From contig NC_020812.1 in the NCBI RefSeq assembly GCF_000348745.1, forward strand, positions 434,001 through 498,000: DNA of 64,000 nt. Direction: 5' to 3'. Under the pieces are notes generated by a model. The model had not been told where the DNA came from. It was given only the letters and a program-made list of their open reading frames with translations, and did no database searches. Below are positions 8,452 to 17,274 of the stretch, in pieces. Each line of letters begins with the position of its first letter. The first letter of the stretch is position 1. This stretch comes from Micavibrio aeruginosavorus EPB. Lineage in GTDB: Bacteria; Pseudomonadota; Alphaproteobacteria; Micavibrionales; Micavibrionaceae. Both the position numbers and the translations under genes were made by a program.

Positions 8452-9999
8452 ATGCAAAATTCTTCCGCACCCATCACTCCGGATGACAATGCCATTAACA
8501 ATGCCGAAACCGTGATTGAACGCTTCGGCGGCATTCGCCCGATGGCCACAAAAATGGGCGTGCCCGTAACAACGGTGCAGGGCTGGAAGAAGCGCAATGT
8601 CATTCCCGGCAATCGCCGCGCCGATGTGGTCAGCGCCGCCGCCGCGCATGGCGTGGATTTGTCGGGTGTGCTGGATGCCGCCGCACCCGCATCTGGCGCC
8701 GCGCCAGTAAGGCCACAGCCGCAAGCCGCGGCCCGTCCGGTTTCCCCTGAACAACCGACAATCAATCTGGGCGCGGATCGCGATCTGGATAAATTCAAAC
8801 GCCAGGCCGTGCGCAGTGCGATGCTGGGGTCGGCGTCATTGGTGATGGTCTTTGTGCTGATCAGCGGCATGCTGATCGCCGTGGGAAAACAAAAGCTGGA
8901 TCAAACCAGCAACCGCGTCGCCACGTTAGAGCGCGATGTCGAAGCCGTGCAATATACCGACCCGGACCAGGCCGCGAAAATTGCCAAGGATCTGGGTGAC
9001 CGGATCAATGATTTGAAATCCGAAGCCGCGGGCCTGCAAACCCGCGTCGCCGATTTAAAGGATCAAGCCGAAGGGATCGTCAGCCAGATCAAGGCCGCCG
9101 ATGTCGCGGGATTGATGAGCCGCCTGTACGCGTTGGAGCAACAGGTGCAGGGTATTGCCGGCGCATCGCCGGAACTGTCCGATATGCTGGCGCGTCTGGG
9201 CGATATGCAGACAACGCTGGAAGGGCAGGCGCAATTGCAAAATTCGCTGGCCGATCTCAAAACGTTGGTCGAGGGAATGCAGGGCCGCATGGGCGAAATG
9301 GATTCCACACTGAAAGATGTGCAGGAAGGTGATTCCGCTCTGGCCCAGACGTTGCAGGGCGTTTCGCCCGCCGATTTGAAAGCGGCGGCGTTGTTACTGG
9401 CCTTGACGCAGGTGCGTGAATCCGCCGCGCGGGAACAGCCGTTTTATGATGACCTTGTCCTGTTGAAAAACATGGTGGGTGAGGAAGATCCCGAACTGGC
9501 CGCCGCGATTGATCGTTTGGCACCGTTGGCACAGCAGGGCGTTTTATCCCCCGAAGGCTTGTCCAACGAACTGCGCAGCCTGACGGGCGATATCGTCGTG
9601 TCATCGCTGAAGGGCGAAGATGTGTCGGTGCAGGATAAAGCCATGGCGCGTTTGCATGATGTGCTGAAAATCCAGAAGGATGGCCAGCTGGTCACCGGCA
9701 CGGATACGCAGGCGCGTGTCGCACGGGCGCAGGTGATGCTGGATAACGGCGATGTCGAAGGGGCGCTGGCCGAGCTGGAGGCCCTGCGCGGACCTGCGGC
9801 GCAAACGGCGCAACCGCTGATCGATCAGGCGCAAATGACCTTGATGCTGGAAAATCTGCAAAGCACCGTGACCGAAGGGGTGATGGGCCACATTGGCCGC
9901 GCCCGGTCCATGGGCGGGGCCATTGGTGGGGCTGTTGGTGATGCTGTCGGCGCGCCGACATCGGGATCGACCGCACCTATTATGATGCCGAAACAATAA
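8452..9999 (+). CDS. Mic60/mitofilin-like inner-membrane protein with N-terminal HTH
   Basis: Alphaproteobacterial relatives of mitochondrial Mic60 sit between hemD and hemY and are thought to shape the cell envelope. This protein (515 residues from the ATG at 8452; a GTG at 8425 would add nine) has one membrane helix near residue 115 (SLVMVFVLISGMLIAVG). A long predicted coiled coil follows to about residue 290, and then a helical C-terminal domain ending in a Gly/Ala-rich tail. Unusually, residues 18-65 form a Cro/YdaS-like helix-turn-helix: RFGGIRPMATKMGVPVTTVQ then GWKKRNVIPGNRR, which resembles DNA-binding repressors. That part would face the cytoplasm. Membrane anchor and position argue for Mic60; the HTH role is inference. 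Confidence 0.85.
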   Translation: MQNSSAPITPDDNAINNAETVIERFGGIRPMATKMGVPVTTVQGWKKRNVIPGNRRADVVSAAAAHGVDLSGVLDAAAPASGAAPVRPQPQAAARPVSPEQPTINLGADRDLDKFKRQAVRSAMLGSASLVMVFVLISGMLIAVGKQKLDQTSNRVATLERDVEAVQYTDPDQAAKIAKDLGDRINDLKSEAAGLQTRVADLKDQAEGIVSQIKAADVAGLMSRLYALEQQVQGIAGASPELSDMLARLGDMQTTLEGQAQLQNSLADLKTLVEGMQGRMGEMDSTLKDVQEGDSALAQTLQGVSPADLKAAALLLALTQVRESAAREQPFYDDLVLLKNMVGEEDPELAAAIDRLAPLAQQGVLSPEGLSNELRSLTGDIVVSSLKGEDVSVQDKAMARLHDVLKIQKDGQLVTGTDTQARVARAQVMLDNGDVEGALAELEALRGPAAQTAQPLIDQAQMTLMLENLQSTVTEGVMGHIGRARSMGGAIGGAVGDAVGAPTSGSTAPIMMPKQ

Positions 10000-10034
10000 C
10001 CGTTGAATGAAACCTTGAACCGGAGCTGATCATT

Positions 10035-11432
10035 ATGATCCGGACGTTGTGGATCCTGACAAAAATTGCCGTTCTGGTCGCCGCCGGTTGGTGGGTGGCG
10101 CATTGGGCCATGAATAATCCGGGCACGGTGCAGATCTCATGGCTCGGCTATGATATTGAGGCGCATATCGGGTTGGTCCTGTTGGCCGGGTTTGTTGTTA
10201 TCCTGGCGGCGTTGGTGGTCTATCGCATTTGGCTGACGTTGGTGTCACTACCGGTGATGTGGGGCAAGAAACGCGCGGATAAACGTCGTGACCGTGGTAT
10301 GCGGGCGCTGGTTCTCGGCCTGTCGGCGGTCGCGGCGGGTGATGCTCGCGTGGCCGGGTATCAGGCCACACGCATGCGTAAATTTTTGCCGAAGGATGGC
10401 GGTCTGCCGCATTTGCTGGAAGCACAAGCCGCGCGTCTGCAGGGCAATGATCTGGTCGCTCGCGCGCATTTTGACGCGTTGATGCGGGATAAAGAAACGG
10501 CGTTTCTGGGTGTGCGCGGTTTGATGCAGGACGCGATGGATCACGCCGATGTGGATGCGGCGCTGGTTCTGGCGCGCAAGGCACAGGACATGCACCCGAA
10601 ACAAAAATGGATTTTGCGCACCGTGTTTGGATTGGAAGTGCAGAAACATGACTGGACGGCTGCGGAAAAAACTTTGAAATCCGCCGAGCGTGTGGGCGCT
10701 TTCACAGCGGAGGAAGCGCAATCCAACCGTCTGGCCCTGTTGATGGCGCAAGCCGATCAGGATTTGCGGGCGGGGTTGCAGGCCCAGGCGTTGCATCATC
10801 TGCGCGATGCCATTCAAATTTCCGCCGCGTTCGTTCCGGCGGCGGTGCGTCTGGCGCGGTTGTGCATCGACCTGCAAAAGAAACGCGAAGCCGCACGCAT
10901 TATTGAACGCGCCTGGCGCGCCAACCCGCACCCGGATTTGATTCCGTTGTGGGATGCGCTGGCCCCGGAAAACAAGGCCAGCGACGCCATGGTGCGGATG
11001 CGGTGGTATGAACGTCTGGTCGCCCTGCGCCCCGATCATGCCGAAAGCCAGTTGGCCGCCGCGCGCGCCGCATTGGAAGGCGGACTGTGGGGTGAGGTGC
11101 GTCAATATCTGGTGATGGCGGAAACATTGCATCCATCGCCGCGCATCTATCGCCTGTGGGCGCGGTTGGAAGAAAAAACCGGCCACCCGGAAACGGCGAA
11201 GCGCATGTTGGAAAAGGCGGCGGATGCCCCGGCGGATCCTGTCTGGACCTGCCGTCAAACGGGGCGCATTTATGAACGCTGGTCCCCGATTGCGGAACCA
11301 CACGGCACATTCAACACGATTGTCTGGGATTACCCGGATGCGCGGAAAAACCTGCTCGCTGATGGCTCTATCCTGCACATGCAGGCCGATCCGTTGCTGG
11401 CGGCTCCGGTGCGCAGTCTGGGTGGACGTTAA
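10035..11432 (+). CDS. HemY-like TPR membrane protein
   Basis: A 465-residue inner-membrane protein of the HemY N-terminal family (not protoporphyrinogen oxidase). Two hydrophobic helices lie at residues 8-25 and about 45-70, with a short loop rich in the typical NNPGTVQISWLGYDIE sequence. After them comes a basic cytoplasmic stretch and a long array of helical TPR-like repeats. The C-terminus contains W-x-C-R-x-T-G-R-I-Y-E-R-W, a family hallmark. It follows the Mic60-like gene by 35 bases and is the last gene of the hem operon. Its stop overlaps the convergent rhomboid gene by a few bases, so the genomes ends are tightly packed. The biochemical role is unknown. Confidence 0.9.
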   Translation: MIRTLWILTKIAVLVAAGWWVAHWAMNNPGTVQISWLGYDIEAHIGLVLLAGFVVILAALVVYRIWLTLVSLPVMWGKKRADKRRDRGMRALVLGLSAVAAGDARVAGYQATRMRKFLPKDGGLPHLLEAQAARLQGNDLVARAHFDALMRDKETAFLGVRGLMQDAMDHADVDAALVLARKAQDMHPKQKWILRTVFGLEVQKHDWTAAEKTLKSAERVGAFTAEEAQSNRLALLMAQADQDLRAGLQAQALHHLRDAIQISAAFVPAAVRLARLCIDLQKKREAARIIERAWRANPHPDLIPLWDALAPENKASDAMVRMRWYERLVALRPDHAESQLAAARAALEGGLWGEVRQYLVMAETLHPSPRIYRLWARLEEKTGHPETAKRMLEKAADAPADPVWTCRQTGRIYERWSPIAEPHGTFNTIVWDYPDARKNLLADGSILHMQADPLLAAPVRSLGGR

Positions 11433-12208
11433 ATTTTCAACCGCATCACCAGCGGGAAAAATGCAAATCCGGCAATAAACCCGCCAATATGCGCGGCCCA
11501 TGCAATTGTGCTGCCGCCCGGTCCGCCCATGGAGCCGAAGGCGACCGAAATCACAATCCAGAGCAGGATAAACGGCCACAGGCCGTATTTTCCGCCCATG
11601 CCGCCGGGGTTTTGCGCATACAGGATCAACATGATGGCCGCGAATAATCCGCTGATGCTGCCCGATGCGCCGATGACGGGCGCTTCGGATCCCCAGTTCA
11701 GGGCCATGTGAAACGCCGCCGCGGCCAGGCCGCAGAGAACGAACAAAACCACCATGCGTTTAGCGCCGAGTGCGCGTTCACATCCGGCACCAAAGGCCAT
11801 CATCATCACGCTGTTCAATCCCACATGCAACCATCCACCGTGGATCAGCATATAGGTGAACGGACCGACAATCATCGGCCAGCCAAATCCGAATTGTCCG
11901 GTGTAATAGGCGGGCACAAAACCCAGATGGGCCATCACCCAATATTGCCATTCCGGGCTGAGGGCGAAACTCATAATCAATTGCACCACGACAAAGGATG
12001 CGATCATCCATTTTGTCACCGGGGGCAGGTTGATCAGCGGGGCGTGATCGTCATGCGTTTGTGCGTTCGCGTTGCGCCCCGTTTTATTGTTTTTGGGGCG
12101 GCGTTGGAAACGGATGATATTGCTGTCCGCGCCCATTGTTTTGTTGGGGGTTGTATTGGGTGTTTCATCACGGTTTTTGCCATTATTATGGCCATTATCA
12201 TCCTGCAT
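11429..12208 (-). CDS. Rhomboid-family intramembrane serine protease
   Basis: A 259-residue integral membrane protease. The first 60 residues are a polar Asn-rich cytoplasmic tail, followed by six predicted helices. The catalytic serine lies in GASGSISG and the catalytic histidine in AAHIGGFIAG; the segment HGGWLHVGLNSVMM supplies the conserved HxxxxHxxxN motif of the oxyanion region. The start at 12208 is chosen because AAAGGGG precedes it by about 7 bases; an ATG at 12226 lacks a good site. It faces hemY tail to tail. Substrates are unknown. Confidence 0.93.
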   Translation of the reverse strand: MQDDNGHNNGKNRDETPNTTPNKTMGADSNIIRFQRRPKNNKTGRNANAQTHDDHAPLINLPPVTKWMIASFVVVQLIMSFALSPEWQYWVMAHLGFVPAYYTGQFGFGWPMIVGPFTYMLIHGGWLHVGLNSVMMMAFGAGCERALGAKRMVVLFVLCGLAAAAFHMALNWGSEAPVIGASGSISGLFAAIMLILYAQNPGGMGGKYGLWPFILLWIVISVAFGSMGGPGGSTIAWAAHIGGFIAGFAFFPLVMRLKI

Positions 12209-12296
12209 GCTGACCCCTTTGGCCAAACTGATTTCTTCGCCTATACTGCGTACGACTTTTCGAATCTAGGGTTTTCCCGCACAAAGGACAAGTATC

Positions 12297-13628
12297 ATGG
12301 CATATGATTTTACAACCGCGGCAAATTCGTTGGACGAATTTTGGATGCCGTTCACCCCGCAACGCTATTTCAAAAAGGCACCGCGCATGATCGTGCGGGC
12401 CAAGGGGATGTATTATTATGATCCGGAAGGCAAAGAAATTCTGGATGCCGCCGCGGGCATGTGGTGCGTCAATGCGGGCCATGACCAGCCGAAAATTAAA
12501 GAGGCGATCACCGCGCAACTGGAATTGATGGATTATGCGCCGTGTTTCCAGTTCGGCTATCCAACCGTGTTCAAGGCCGCATCGCGTTTGATCGCGGATA
12601 TGCCGGAACCCTTTACCAACGTGTTTTTCAGCAACTCGGGGTCCGAGGCCGTGGATACGGCGTTGAAAATCGCGCTGGCGTATCACCGTATCCGGGGCGA
12701 GGGCACGCGCCGCGTCCTGATCGGGCGTGAACGTGGGTATCATGGTGTGGGCTTTGGCGGTATTTCCGTCGGTGGCCTGCCGTATAACCGGGCGACCTTT
12801 GGTCAATTGCTGCCGAACATCGATCATTTGCGTCATACGCATGATTTGATGCGCAATGCGTTTGCACGCGGTATGCCGGATCATGGTGCCGAATATGCGG
12901 ATGAACTGGACCGTCTGATTTACCTGCATGATCCGATGAATATTGCGGCGGTGATTGTTGAACCCGTGGCCGGGTCCACGGGGGTTCTGCCGCCGCCGAA
13001 GGGGTATCTGCAACGCCTGCGTGAAATTTGCACCAAGCATGGCATCTTGCTGATTTTTGACGAGGTCGTGACGGGTTTTGGCCGTTTTGGCACGATGTCA
13101 TCGGTCGATCATTTCGGTGTCATGCCGGATATCATCACGATGGCGAAGGGGATCACCAACGGCACGGTTCCGCTGGGGGCAACCTTTGTGACCAAAGCCA
13201 TCTATGACGCGTTCATGCAAGGGCCGGAACATATCATTGAATTGATGCACGGCTATACATACTCCGGTCACCCGCTGGCCGCCGCCGCCATCATCGGCAC
13301 GCTGGATACCATTCAGGACCAGAAAATCTGGGACAATGCCAAGGCGATGGCCAAACCGTTCGAAGATGCTGTGCATTCATTGAAGGGTGAGCCGCATGTG
13401 GTCGATGTGCGCAATTGTGGCATGCTGGCCGGTATTCAACTGGCGGAAAGCAAAGACCCGAACGATCTGAACAAATATCCGCGCGAAGTGTCGTATGAAT
13501 TGTTCCGCCGCGGATTGATGGTGCGCTATACGGGGCCGAATTTGTATCTGTCCCCGCCATTGATCATCAACCAGGCCCAGATCGATCAGATCGTGACGAC
13601 GATCAAGGATGTGTTGAAAACACTGTAA
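12297..13628 (+). CDS. Class III PLP-dependent aminotransferase (omega-amino acid:pyruvate type)
   Basis: A 443-residue cytosolic enzyme that moves an amino group from an omega-amino acid or amine to pyruvate using pyridoxal phosphate. The order of motifs fits the beta-alanine:pyruvate/aspartate aminotransferase family: DEFWMPFTPQRYFKKAPRM at the N-terminus, FFSNSGSEAVDTALKIA for phosphate binding, GYHGVGFGG, and VEPVAGSTGVLPPP. Then come LIFDEVVTGFGR with the PLP-ring aspartate, and MAKGITNG with the Schiff-base lysine. Length is normal. It is divergent from the rhomboid gene and ends in a strong terminator. Which amine it uses cannot be told. Confidence 0.93.
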   Translation: MAYDFTTAANSLDEFWMPFTPQRYFKKAPRMIVRAKGMYYYDPEGKEILDAAAGMWCVNAGHDQPKIKEAITAQLELMDYAPCFQFGYPTVFKAASRLIADMPEPFTNVFFSNSGSEAVDTALKIALAYHRIRGEGTRRVLIGRERGYHGVGFGGISVGGLPYNRATFGQLLPNIDHLRHTHDLMRNAFARGMPDHGAEYADELDRLIYLHDPMNIAAVIVEPVAGSTGVLPPPKGYLQRLREICTKHGILLIFDEVVTGFGRFGTMSSVDHFGVMPDIITMAKGITNGTVPLGATFVTKAIYDAFMQGPEHIIELMHGYTYSGHPLAAAAIIGTLDTIQDQKIWDNAKAMAKPFEDAVHSLKGEPHVVDVRNCGMLAGIQLAESKDPNDLNKYPREVSYELFRRGLMVRYTGPNLYLSPPLIINQAQIDQIVTTIKDVLKTL

Positions 13629-13644
13629 CGAAATTTAAAAAGAA

Positions 13645-13685
13645 AACCCGCGCACAGGCCATGCTTCCTGTGCGCGGGTTTTTAT
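13645..13685. terminator. Strong bidirectional intrinsic terminator
   Basis: A 14-bp stem, AACCCGCGCACAGG at 13645-13658 with CCTGTGCGCGGGTT at 13667-13680, is flanked by an A-run on the left and TTTTTATT on the right. It can stop the aminotransferase transcript on the plus strand and the unknown gene ending at 13700 on the minus strand. Confidence 0.9.
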
Positions 13686-13699
13686 TCAAGGCTGGAAAC

Positions 13700-14017
13700 T
13701 TATGGCCCGCCCGGCGTCGGTGGTGTTGGGGCGGTTGCGCCGAACATCTGTTCATTGTCGGCTTTGTATTTGTATGGAACCGTCTCGTCACCCTTGGGGG
13801 CCAGCCCGCCACCCGGTGTGGCCCGAATAACGGCCCCGGCGGCGCGTGTTTCAATGGCGGCCGTGATCAAATCAACATGACCATGTTGCAACCCGTGTCC
13901 GATACGATTGGCCAGAACGTCAATCTGTTCCGTTGGTTTGCCGACGACGGTGGCGCTGGCGTCACCTCTGTCTGCAATCTGGCCTGCGGCGGCGCCGCTA
14001 AAATGATTTCTACCCAT
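13700..14017 (-). CDS. Small unknown protein, Gly/Ala/Pro-rich
   Basis: A 105-residue soluble protein with no recognised family. The start at 14017 is well supported by an AGGAGG sequence six bases upstream. The sequence opens MGRNHFSGAAAGQIADRGD, has a helical middle (QIDVLANRIGHGLQHGHVDL) and ends in a Pro/Thr-rich tail. It follows the 85-residue gene upstream by only 13 bases, so they form a two-gene operon that ends in the shared terminator. No cysteine, membrane segment or signal peptide is seen. Function unknown. Confidence 0.7.
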   Translation of the reverse strand: MGRNHFSGAAAGQIADRGDASATVVGKPTEQIDVLANRIGHGLQHGHVDLITAAIETRAAGAVIRATPGGGLAPKGDETVPYKYKADNEQMFGATAPTPPTPGGP

Positions 14018-14030
14018 ATCGTCCTCCTGA

Positions 14031-14288
14031 TTAACGGACGTTGATTTCAATGAAGGTCGGCGTCTGGAAGCTGACCGGATATTTTTTCAATTCCTTCGGC
14101 GGCAAGTCACGCCCGCTCAGGCCTGCTTTGACCTCAATCCGCACCTTGTCTGGATCGCGCCAGTCATAAACGACACAGTGGCTTTTGAACTCTCCGGCTT
14201 GGCGGCATTGTTTGACAACGCGTTTGCCGGGATATAGCGGTTCATCCAGCCCTGCCTTTTGCAGGATCTCCTGAATGTTGACTTGCAT
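14031..14288 (-). CDS. Small unknown protein, first gene of a two-gene operon
   Basis: An 85-residue soluble protein with mixed charge. It starts MQVNIQEILQKAGLDEPLYP and ends in a beta-rich TPTFIEINVR. A purine-rich AGAGGTG site is placed about 6 bases before the ATG. Codon use matches its neighbours, and the next gene begins 13 bases after its stop. Two cysteines (C28 and C38) are present but no known metal-binding motif. No family is recognised. Confidence 0.68.
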   Translation of the reverse strand: MQVNIQEILQKAGLDEPLYPGKRVVKQCRQAGEFKSHCVVYDWRDPDKVRIEVKAGLSGRDLPPKELKKYPVSFQTPTFIEINVR

Positions 14289-14535
14289 GGTGACACCTCT
14301 TCTTCTTTTACCGTGGCCCTTATTTGTGGCGGTTTTCCGTTCTGGTTTCCGGATTATTTTCCGGAATGATTGAGCCTATAATGTCCTCAAAGGCTTAAAA
14401 GGGGGTTAACATAAGTGCGATCTTTGGGTGGGGGCGTTTTTCTGCGCTTTTTGCCCCATTTTCGCGTGTGGGAATTTCCATCCCGGGGCATGGGCTGATA
14501 TAATCAAAAGGCAGATTTTGAAGAGGGGACTATCC

Positions 14536-15156
14536 ATGGCGATGTGCGCATTCAATAATCGTTTATTGGCCCGTTTGTTTGGGGCGGCACTGGTCGTGAC
14601 CGTGGTGGGCCTGGCTGGCCCGTCTGTGGCCCAGACGGCGAAAAATAACGGCACGACAAGCGGCAGCGCCGTTTATAACAGCACGAAATCGAGCGGCAAT
14701 GCCACGGCCCCCACGGGCGGCGTTTATAATTCGACGAAGAGAGAAAGCGGGGCTTCGCCCTTGTTCACCAAACGTGAAACGGCGGGGGCTTTGCCATCCG
14801 GGAATCCCAGCGGAAAAACCTATGGGATGAAGGGGACGCAGGTTTCCAAGCCGGTTGATCCGAACACATTGTACAAGGATAATCAGGCCGCCAAGGCCGC
14901 GCAGGCTCAGCAAAATGCCAGCGAACGCAGCGCCCGCGCCGCGCAGATCAAAGCCCAGTTTGAAGCGCAGATGAAGCAAGCGCAGAAAAAGGCGGAGCAA
15001 TCAGGTGCTGCGACGGCGGGTGCAGCAGGGGCCACGGCTCAGGCCCAAACCAATCCGGCGGACCCGTATAACGGTGCGAACGTGGTTTTTTCCAACCCGC
15101 GGGCGGAAAAAGACAAGGCCGACGCGCCGCGTAAATTGTTCAATTCGTCACGCTGA
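14536..15156 (+). CDS. Secreted Ala/Gln-rich protein with VYNSTK repeats
   Basis: A 206-residue protein of unknown function. The start at 14536 follows a GAAGAGGGG ribosome site and gives a signal peptide: basic start, hydrophobic core LFGAALVVTVVGLAGP and likely cleavage after SVAQ near residue 33. The mature part begins with a Ser/Thr/Asn/Gly-rich segment holding two near copies of VYNSTK (AVYNSTKSSGNA and GVYNSTKRESGA). A long charged Ala/Gln/Lys helix (about residues 110-160) follows, then an Ala/Gly/Thr-rich stretch. It should lie in the periplasm or on the surface. The transport gene downstream starts 18 bases later. Confidence 0.78.
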   Translation: MAMCAFNNRLLARLFGAALVVTVVGLAGPSVAQTAKNNGTTSGSAVYNSTKSSGNATAPTGGVYNSTKRESGASPLFTKRETAGALPSGNPSGKTYGMKGTQVSKPVDPNTLYKDNQAAKAAQAQQNASERSARAAQIKAQFEAQMKQAQKKAEQSGAATAGAAGATAQAQTNPADPYNGANVVFSNPRAEKDKADAPRKLFNSSR

Positions 15157-15174
15157 TCCGCTTGTTTTCGTTCG

Positions 15175-16005
15175 GTGTTGATTGATCCTTCATTGCTGAT
15201 GGTTTGGGGGCCGCTTCTGGTTTTACTGGGGGCGGTTTCCGGTTTTCTGGCCGGGTTGCTGGGCATTGGTGGCGGTATTGTTCTGGTGCCGGGATTGTAT
15301 TTCATGTTTGCGGCCTTGGGCTTCGCGCCGGATCATTTGATGCATGTGGCGGTGGGAACATCGCTGGCCGTGATTATCCCGACCGGGTTGTCATCCGTTC
15401 GCGCGCACGCACGCCGCGGCAGTGTACGGATGGATCTGGTCAAATCCATCGGTGCGGGGATTGTGGCGGGTGTTTTGATCGGGACGTTGATTGCCGATTA
15501 TATTTCTGGCCAATCGTTGAAAATGGTTTTTGCGGTGGCGCTGGCCGTTCTGGCCGTGATCATGATGATTGATCCGCGTCGGACGACGGTATGGAATGAT
15601 GTTCCCGGGCAACCCTGGCGGACATTCGCGGGTGGTGTCATCGGGTGTTTGTCAACGTTGATGGGCATCGGCGGCGCAACGGTCAGCGTGCCCTTTATGA
15701 CCATGGGGCGCGTGGATATGCGTCAGGCGGTGGGCACGGCTTCGGCGCTGGGCTTGGTCATTTCAATCCCGGCGATGATGGGGTTTATGCTGATCGGTTG
15801 GGCCGTACCGGACCGCCCGCCGTTCAGCCTTGGGTTTGTCAACATGCTGGCCGCCCTTATGATCATCCCCATGGCGGTGGCGTTTGCGCCGCTGGGCGCG
15901 CGCGTGGCGCATGCCATTCCCGTTGATATGTTGCGGCGGGTTTTTGCCGTGTTCCTGATCATTGTTGCCGCACGGATGATGATGGATGTTTTCAACGTAT
16001 CGTGA
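15175..16005 (+). CDS. TauE/SafE-family membrane permease
   Basis: A 276-residue inner-membrane protein with about eight hydrophobic segments. It has the two family repeats marked by GLLGIGGGIVLVPGL in the first half and STLMGIGGATVSVPFM in the second half. These transporters move sulfur-containing anions such as sulfite or sulfoacetate outward. The substrate cannot be deduced here. The start is a GTG at 15175; an ATG at 15199 is also possible. The 3' end overlaps the next gene by 20 bases. It sits at the left edge of the polysaccharide locus but a link to it is not evident. Confidence 0.88.
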   Translation: MLIDPSLLMVWGPLLVLLGAVSGFLAGLLGIGGGIVLVPGLYFMFAALGFAPDHLMHVAVGTSLAVIIPTGLSSVRAHARRGSVRMDLVKSIGAGIVAGVLIGTLIADYISGQSLKMVFAVALAVLAVIMMIDPRRTTVWNDVPGQPWRTFAGGVIGCLSTLMGIGGATVSVPFMTMGRVDMRQAVGTASALGLVISIPAMMGFMLIGWAVPDRPPFSLGFVNMLAALMIIPMAVAFAPLGARVAHAIPVDMLRRVFAVFLIIVAARMMMDVFNVS

Positions 16006-17251
16006 TGTGCAATGTGCGGCGTTGTGTGCCGCCATTTTGGTCTATGCCCTGTGTGGGGAACCAACCCCGCCAGCTTTTGGCTTGCCAGAAATGCTAGTGG
16101 GGCTGTTGTTATGTGTGGCTGTGGGGTTTCGGTCTTTTGCGCGGGCGGTCACGCCGGTGCGGGGGGATGCGCACCCATTCTGGTTTCGGGCCGGGCAAAT
16201 TTTTCTTCTATATGGGTTGAGCGTGCCGTTGGTCGGTGCGGTGATGGCGGGTGCGACGCCCGGAAATATCCTGCGTGATATTGTGCCCTTCCTGTTCATG
16301 CTTTTGCCAGTGTTTATGATTGATACCGTCCGCGACCGCGTGCGGTGGCATTTTATTATCACGGCCTGTGTGGTCGTTCTTGGGGTTGTTTTTTCCGCCC
16401 GTGTAATCGCGCCGCTGGTGTTGGCCAGCTCCGGTTTCGATGGGGCGGCCCAATTGGGCATGAATATGAGCGCGCAGGATCCGCATCGTCTGGCCAACGC
16501 GCCGAGCGTTTTGTTCGCGGCGATGGCAATGCTGGGTGCGGCTGGTGTTTTGATATCCCGGCGCATGAACGCAAACGGATTGTTGTCCGCGGTGTTTCTA
16601 TCCGCCTTGGCATTGATCCCTGTGGCGGCCATGGCGCTGGTGTTGCAACGGGCGTCGTTGGGGTTGCTGGCCGCGGGTGTTGTGTTTTGGGTCGGTGTTG
16701 GAATTGTCAAAAAACCCCGCCGTATGGCGATACCGCTTTTGGGGCTGGCGGTGTTGTGTGTGGCGGTGTGGGGGCCTCTGCCGGATGTTGTGGCGGGGTT
16801 GTCCCATAAAAATGCGATGGTCGGCGCCAATATGCGGTGGCAGGAAGCCGCCGCGGTGCGCGACGCTTTGCATGGAATCGGGGCGGTCCTGTTTGGCAAT
16901 GGCTGGGGGGCGACGGTCCAGTCCCCGGCGGTGGGGGACGCAATCGTGACATTTACCCACAGCCTTGGCACGACGTTATGGCTTAAATCCGGGTTGGTCG
17001 GTGTGGGGCTGGGGGTGGCCTATTTTGGGGGCTTGGCCCTTGCTTTAATACGGTTTTTGCCGATTCACCCGATTTTGGTTGTGGCGCTGGGCGCGCCGAT
17101 GGTGATCGACTATCTGCTCTATGCCAGCTTTAAGTCATTGGATTTTGGGCTTATTTTGCTTTTGGTGGCGCTGTATGGCGCACGGTCCGCTCACGCCGCC
17201 CCTGTGTGGACAGCCCGGCAATCCTGTTGTATTCAAAACCATACCCAATAA
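15986..17251 (+). CDS. O-antigen ligase/polymerase-like membrane protein
   Basis: A 421-residue protein with ten or more hydrophobic segments and a large hydrophilic loop around residues 265-300, the pattern of WaaL/Wzy-type enzymes that join or polymerise lipid-linked glycans on the outer face of the inner membrane. The loop includes MRWQEAAAVRDALHGIGAVL and FGNGWGA, where ligases show a similar R-x-x-x-W/G-x-G-W pattern. It overlaps the permease gene by 20 bases and precedes three glycan genes on the same strand. Sequence similarity in this family is low, so ligase and polymerase cannot be told apart. Confidence 0.75.
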   Translation: MFSTYRDVQCAALCAAILVYALCGEPTPPAFGLPEMLVGLLLCVAVGFRSFARAVTPVRGDAHPFWFRAGQIFLLYGLSVPLVGAVMAGATPGNILRDIVPFLFMLLPVFMIDTVRDRVRWHFIITACVVVLGVVFSARVIAPLVLASSGFDGAAQLGMNMSAQDPHRLANAPSVLFAAMAMLGAAGVLISRRMNANGLLSAVFLSALALIPVAAMALVLQRASLGLLAAGVVFWVGVGIVKKPRRMAIPLLGLAVLCVAVWGPLPDVVAGLSHKNAMVGANMRWQEAAAVRDALHGIGAVLFGNGWGATVQSPAVGDAIVTFTHSLGTTLWLKSGLVGVGLGVAYFGGLALALIRFLPIHPILVVALGAPMVIDYLLYASFKSLDFGLILLLVALYGARSAHAAPVWTARQSCCIQNHTQ

Positions 17252-17274
17252 CGCAGATTTTAAATGATTTCGGG

